The notes under the pieces: model-generated
What the model was told of the DNA's origin: nothing
What the model saw: only the letters and a program-made list of their open reading frames with translations
Databases searched by the model: none
Shown here: positions 63,182-64,000 of the stretch, piece after piece
Numbering within the stretch: position 1 is the stretch's first letter
How the letters are laid out: each line of letters starts with the position of its first letter
Translations under genes and position numbers: made by a program
Origin: Erwinia persicina NBRC 102418
Lineage (GTDB): Bacteria; Pseudomonadota; Gammaproteobacteria; Enterobacterales; Enterobacteriaceae
DNA: 64,000 bases
Direction: 5' to 3'
Assembly (NCBI RefSeq): GCF_001571305.1
Contig: NZ_BCTN01000001.1
Coordinates: forward strand, 310,001-374,000

Positions 63182-63934
63182 TTAACGATGCTTCAGGGTA
63201 AATAACACGCCGTTAACCATGTACCAGACGTAGTAGTAATAAACTTTAAGCGGATTGTTTTTATAGATGTATTTCAGTAAGTCCAGGTGCCACTTTGCCG
63301 CTTTATTTTTATTGCGCGACAGGGAATTCCCCATTTCATAATAGGTCACCAGATTCTTATCAATCACCCGCGCCTGCTTATACTGGTCAAACAGTTCGTA
63401 CAGGAAGAGGAAATCCTCATGCCCTTTTTTCTTAAACAGCACGGGCTTCGCCGGGCGTCGGTAACAGACGGAAGAGAAACAGATACGGAACTGCTTTTTA
63501 ACGAAATTATCTTTCATCAACAGTGATTTACCGTAACGAACATCATAGGCTTTGCTGCGCGACTGGTAGCGATAATCGCTGATCACCAGGTCATGCCCGG
63601 CGTTAAGCTGGGCGGTCTGCAACATCAGTTTGTCGCGAGCCCATTCGTCATCGCTGTCAAGGAAAGCAATAAACGGCTCGGTCGCCGCGATCAATCCGAC
63701 ATTGCGCGTTTCCGCTGCGCCACGATTCACCTCATTGCTGAGGATGGTAATACGTGGATCGGTACAGTGCTGCTGCACAAATTCCAGTGAGTCATCGGTA
63801 GATTTATCGTTAATAAGATAAATCCGCCAGTCGGTATAGGTTTGATCAATCACCGACTGTACCGCCCGCAAAATGGTCGCGCGCGCATTGTACATCGGGA
63901 TAATAATCCCTACCGTGCCGATTTGATTATTCAT
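63182..63934 (-). CDS. GT2 glycosyltransferase of the exopolysaccharide locus
   Basis: A 250-residue GT-A enzyme. GIIIPMYNARATILRAVQSV at the N-terminus, YLINDKSTDDS near residue 45 and the DXD-type FLDSDDEWARDK near residue 90 define the donor site; the C-terminus YYYYVWYMVNGVLFTLKHR is membrane-associating. I prefer ATG 63934, with AGGG 6 bases upstream, to ATG 63961. It resembles AmsB/AmsE-type enzymes; the exact counterpart and sugar are not decidable by eye. Confidence 0.83.
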   Translation of the reverse strand: MNNQIGTVGIIIPMYNARATILRAVQSVIDQTYTDWRIYLINDKSTDDSLEFVQQHCTDPRITILSNEVNRGAAETRNVGLIAATEPFIAFLDSDDEWARDKLMLQTAQLNAGHDLVISDYRYQSRSKAYDVRYGKSLLMKDNFVKKQFRICFSSVCYRRPAKPVLFKKKGHEDFLFLYELFDQYKQARVIDKNLVTYYEMGNSLSRNKNKAAKWHLDLLKYIYKNNPLKVYYYYVWYMVNGVLFTLKHR

Positions 63935-63978
63935 CTGATACCCTGAATCTGAGTCATTCATTAAGTGATAGTGATCCT

Positions 63979-64000
63979 CCGGGCCGGTAATCCGGCCCGG
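63979..64000. repeat. Perfect hairpin in front of the GT2 gene
   Basis: Nine-base arms CCGGGCCGG/CCGGCCCGG around TAAT end exactly at the window edge, 44 bases before the chosen GT2 start. There is no T-run on the minus strand. It is either the 3'-end structure of the preceding gene or an mRNA processing/attenuation element inside the operon. Confidence 0.5.

Overview
The window reads as a chromosomal segment of an enterobacterium of the Erwiniaceae (Erwinia, or possibly Pantoea). Three things point there. The backbone order tmaR(yeeX)-yeeA-dacD-sbcB-plaP-yeeZ-hisLGDCBHAFI-wzz-gnd is the enterobacterial his/O-antigen neighbourhood. Next to it is an exopolysaccharide locus whose tail (amsF-amsJ-amsK-amsL-galF-galE) is the amylovoran/stewartan-type arrangement of plant-associated Erwinia and Pantoea. 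Base composition is moderately GC-rich except for one strongly AT-rich island. I see no rRNA, tRNA, CRISPR array, insertion sequence or prophage. The assignments rest on family knowledge and motifs read by eye; no database search was run.

Region 1 (1-9.2 kb) is accessory carbon metabolism. It holds the end of a sugar ABC transporter (ATPase tail and two permeases) with an RpiR/SIS regulator, then a minus-strand beta-glucoside operon: BglF-type PTS permease, GH1 6-phospho-beta-glucosidase, and a BglG-type antiterminator placed last. A ribonucleic antiterminator (RAT) and an overlapping terminator precede it. An SRPBCC gene and a LysR gene then diverge from a shared perfect inverted repeat.

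Region 2 (9.2-15.6 kb) is a set of single genes: an old-yellow-enzyme family oxidoreductase; a yqjI/yqjH-type PadR regulator and ferric-siderophore reductase pair with operator-like repeats; a MATE exporter; a Kdo 3-hydroxylase acting on lipid A-core; and a LacI-like regulator with no lac genes beside it.

Region 3 (15.6-27.4 kb) is the conserved backbone with polyamine genes: tmaR, yeeA, dacD, sbcB, the putrescine importer plaP (preceded by an overlapping 65-codon leader ORF), a divergent puuA / puuD-puuR-puuB cluster, and yeeZ. Import by PlaP and breakdown through gamma-glutamylated intermediates (PuuA, PuuB, PuuD) under PuuR would form a putrescine-use module, although puuC and puuE are not in the window.

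Region 4 (27.4-34.9 kb) is the complete histidine operon with promoter, His-rich leader peptide, attenuator and tandem terminators.

Region 5 (34.9-53.4 kb) is an O-antigen cluster on the minus strand. Reading with transcription: JUMPstart/ops leader, a wecA-like initiating transferase, rfbBDAC (dTDP-L-rhamnose), a WbsX-like protein, an acetyltransferase, wzx, wzy, a GT2, a second acetyltransferase, two GT4 enzymes, manC and manB (GDP-mannose), gnd, wzz. The 37.6-49 kb part is very AT-rich and looks horizontally acquired. The inferred product is a Wzx/Wzy-assembled, possibly O-acetylated polymer containing rhamnose and mannose.

Region 6 (53.7-64 kb) is the distal end of a second surface-polysaccharide locus: galE, galF, amsL (flippase), amsK (GT), amsJ (pyruvyl transferase family), amsF, a GT4 and a GT2. 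The most striking gene is amsF (59826-62039): an exported protein that appears to be built like a phage tailspike, with a segment resembling the P22 tailspike head-binding domain ahead of a probable beta-helix.
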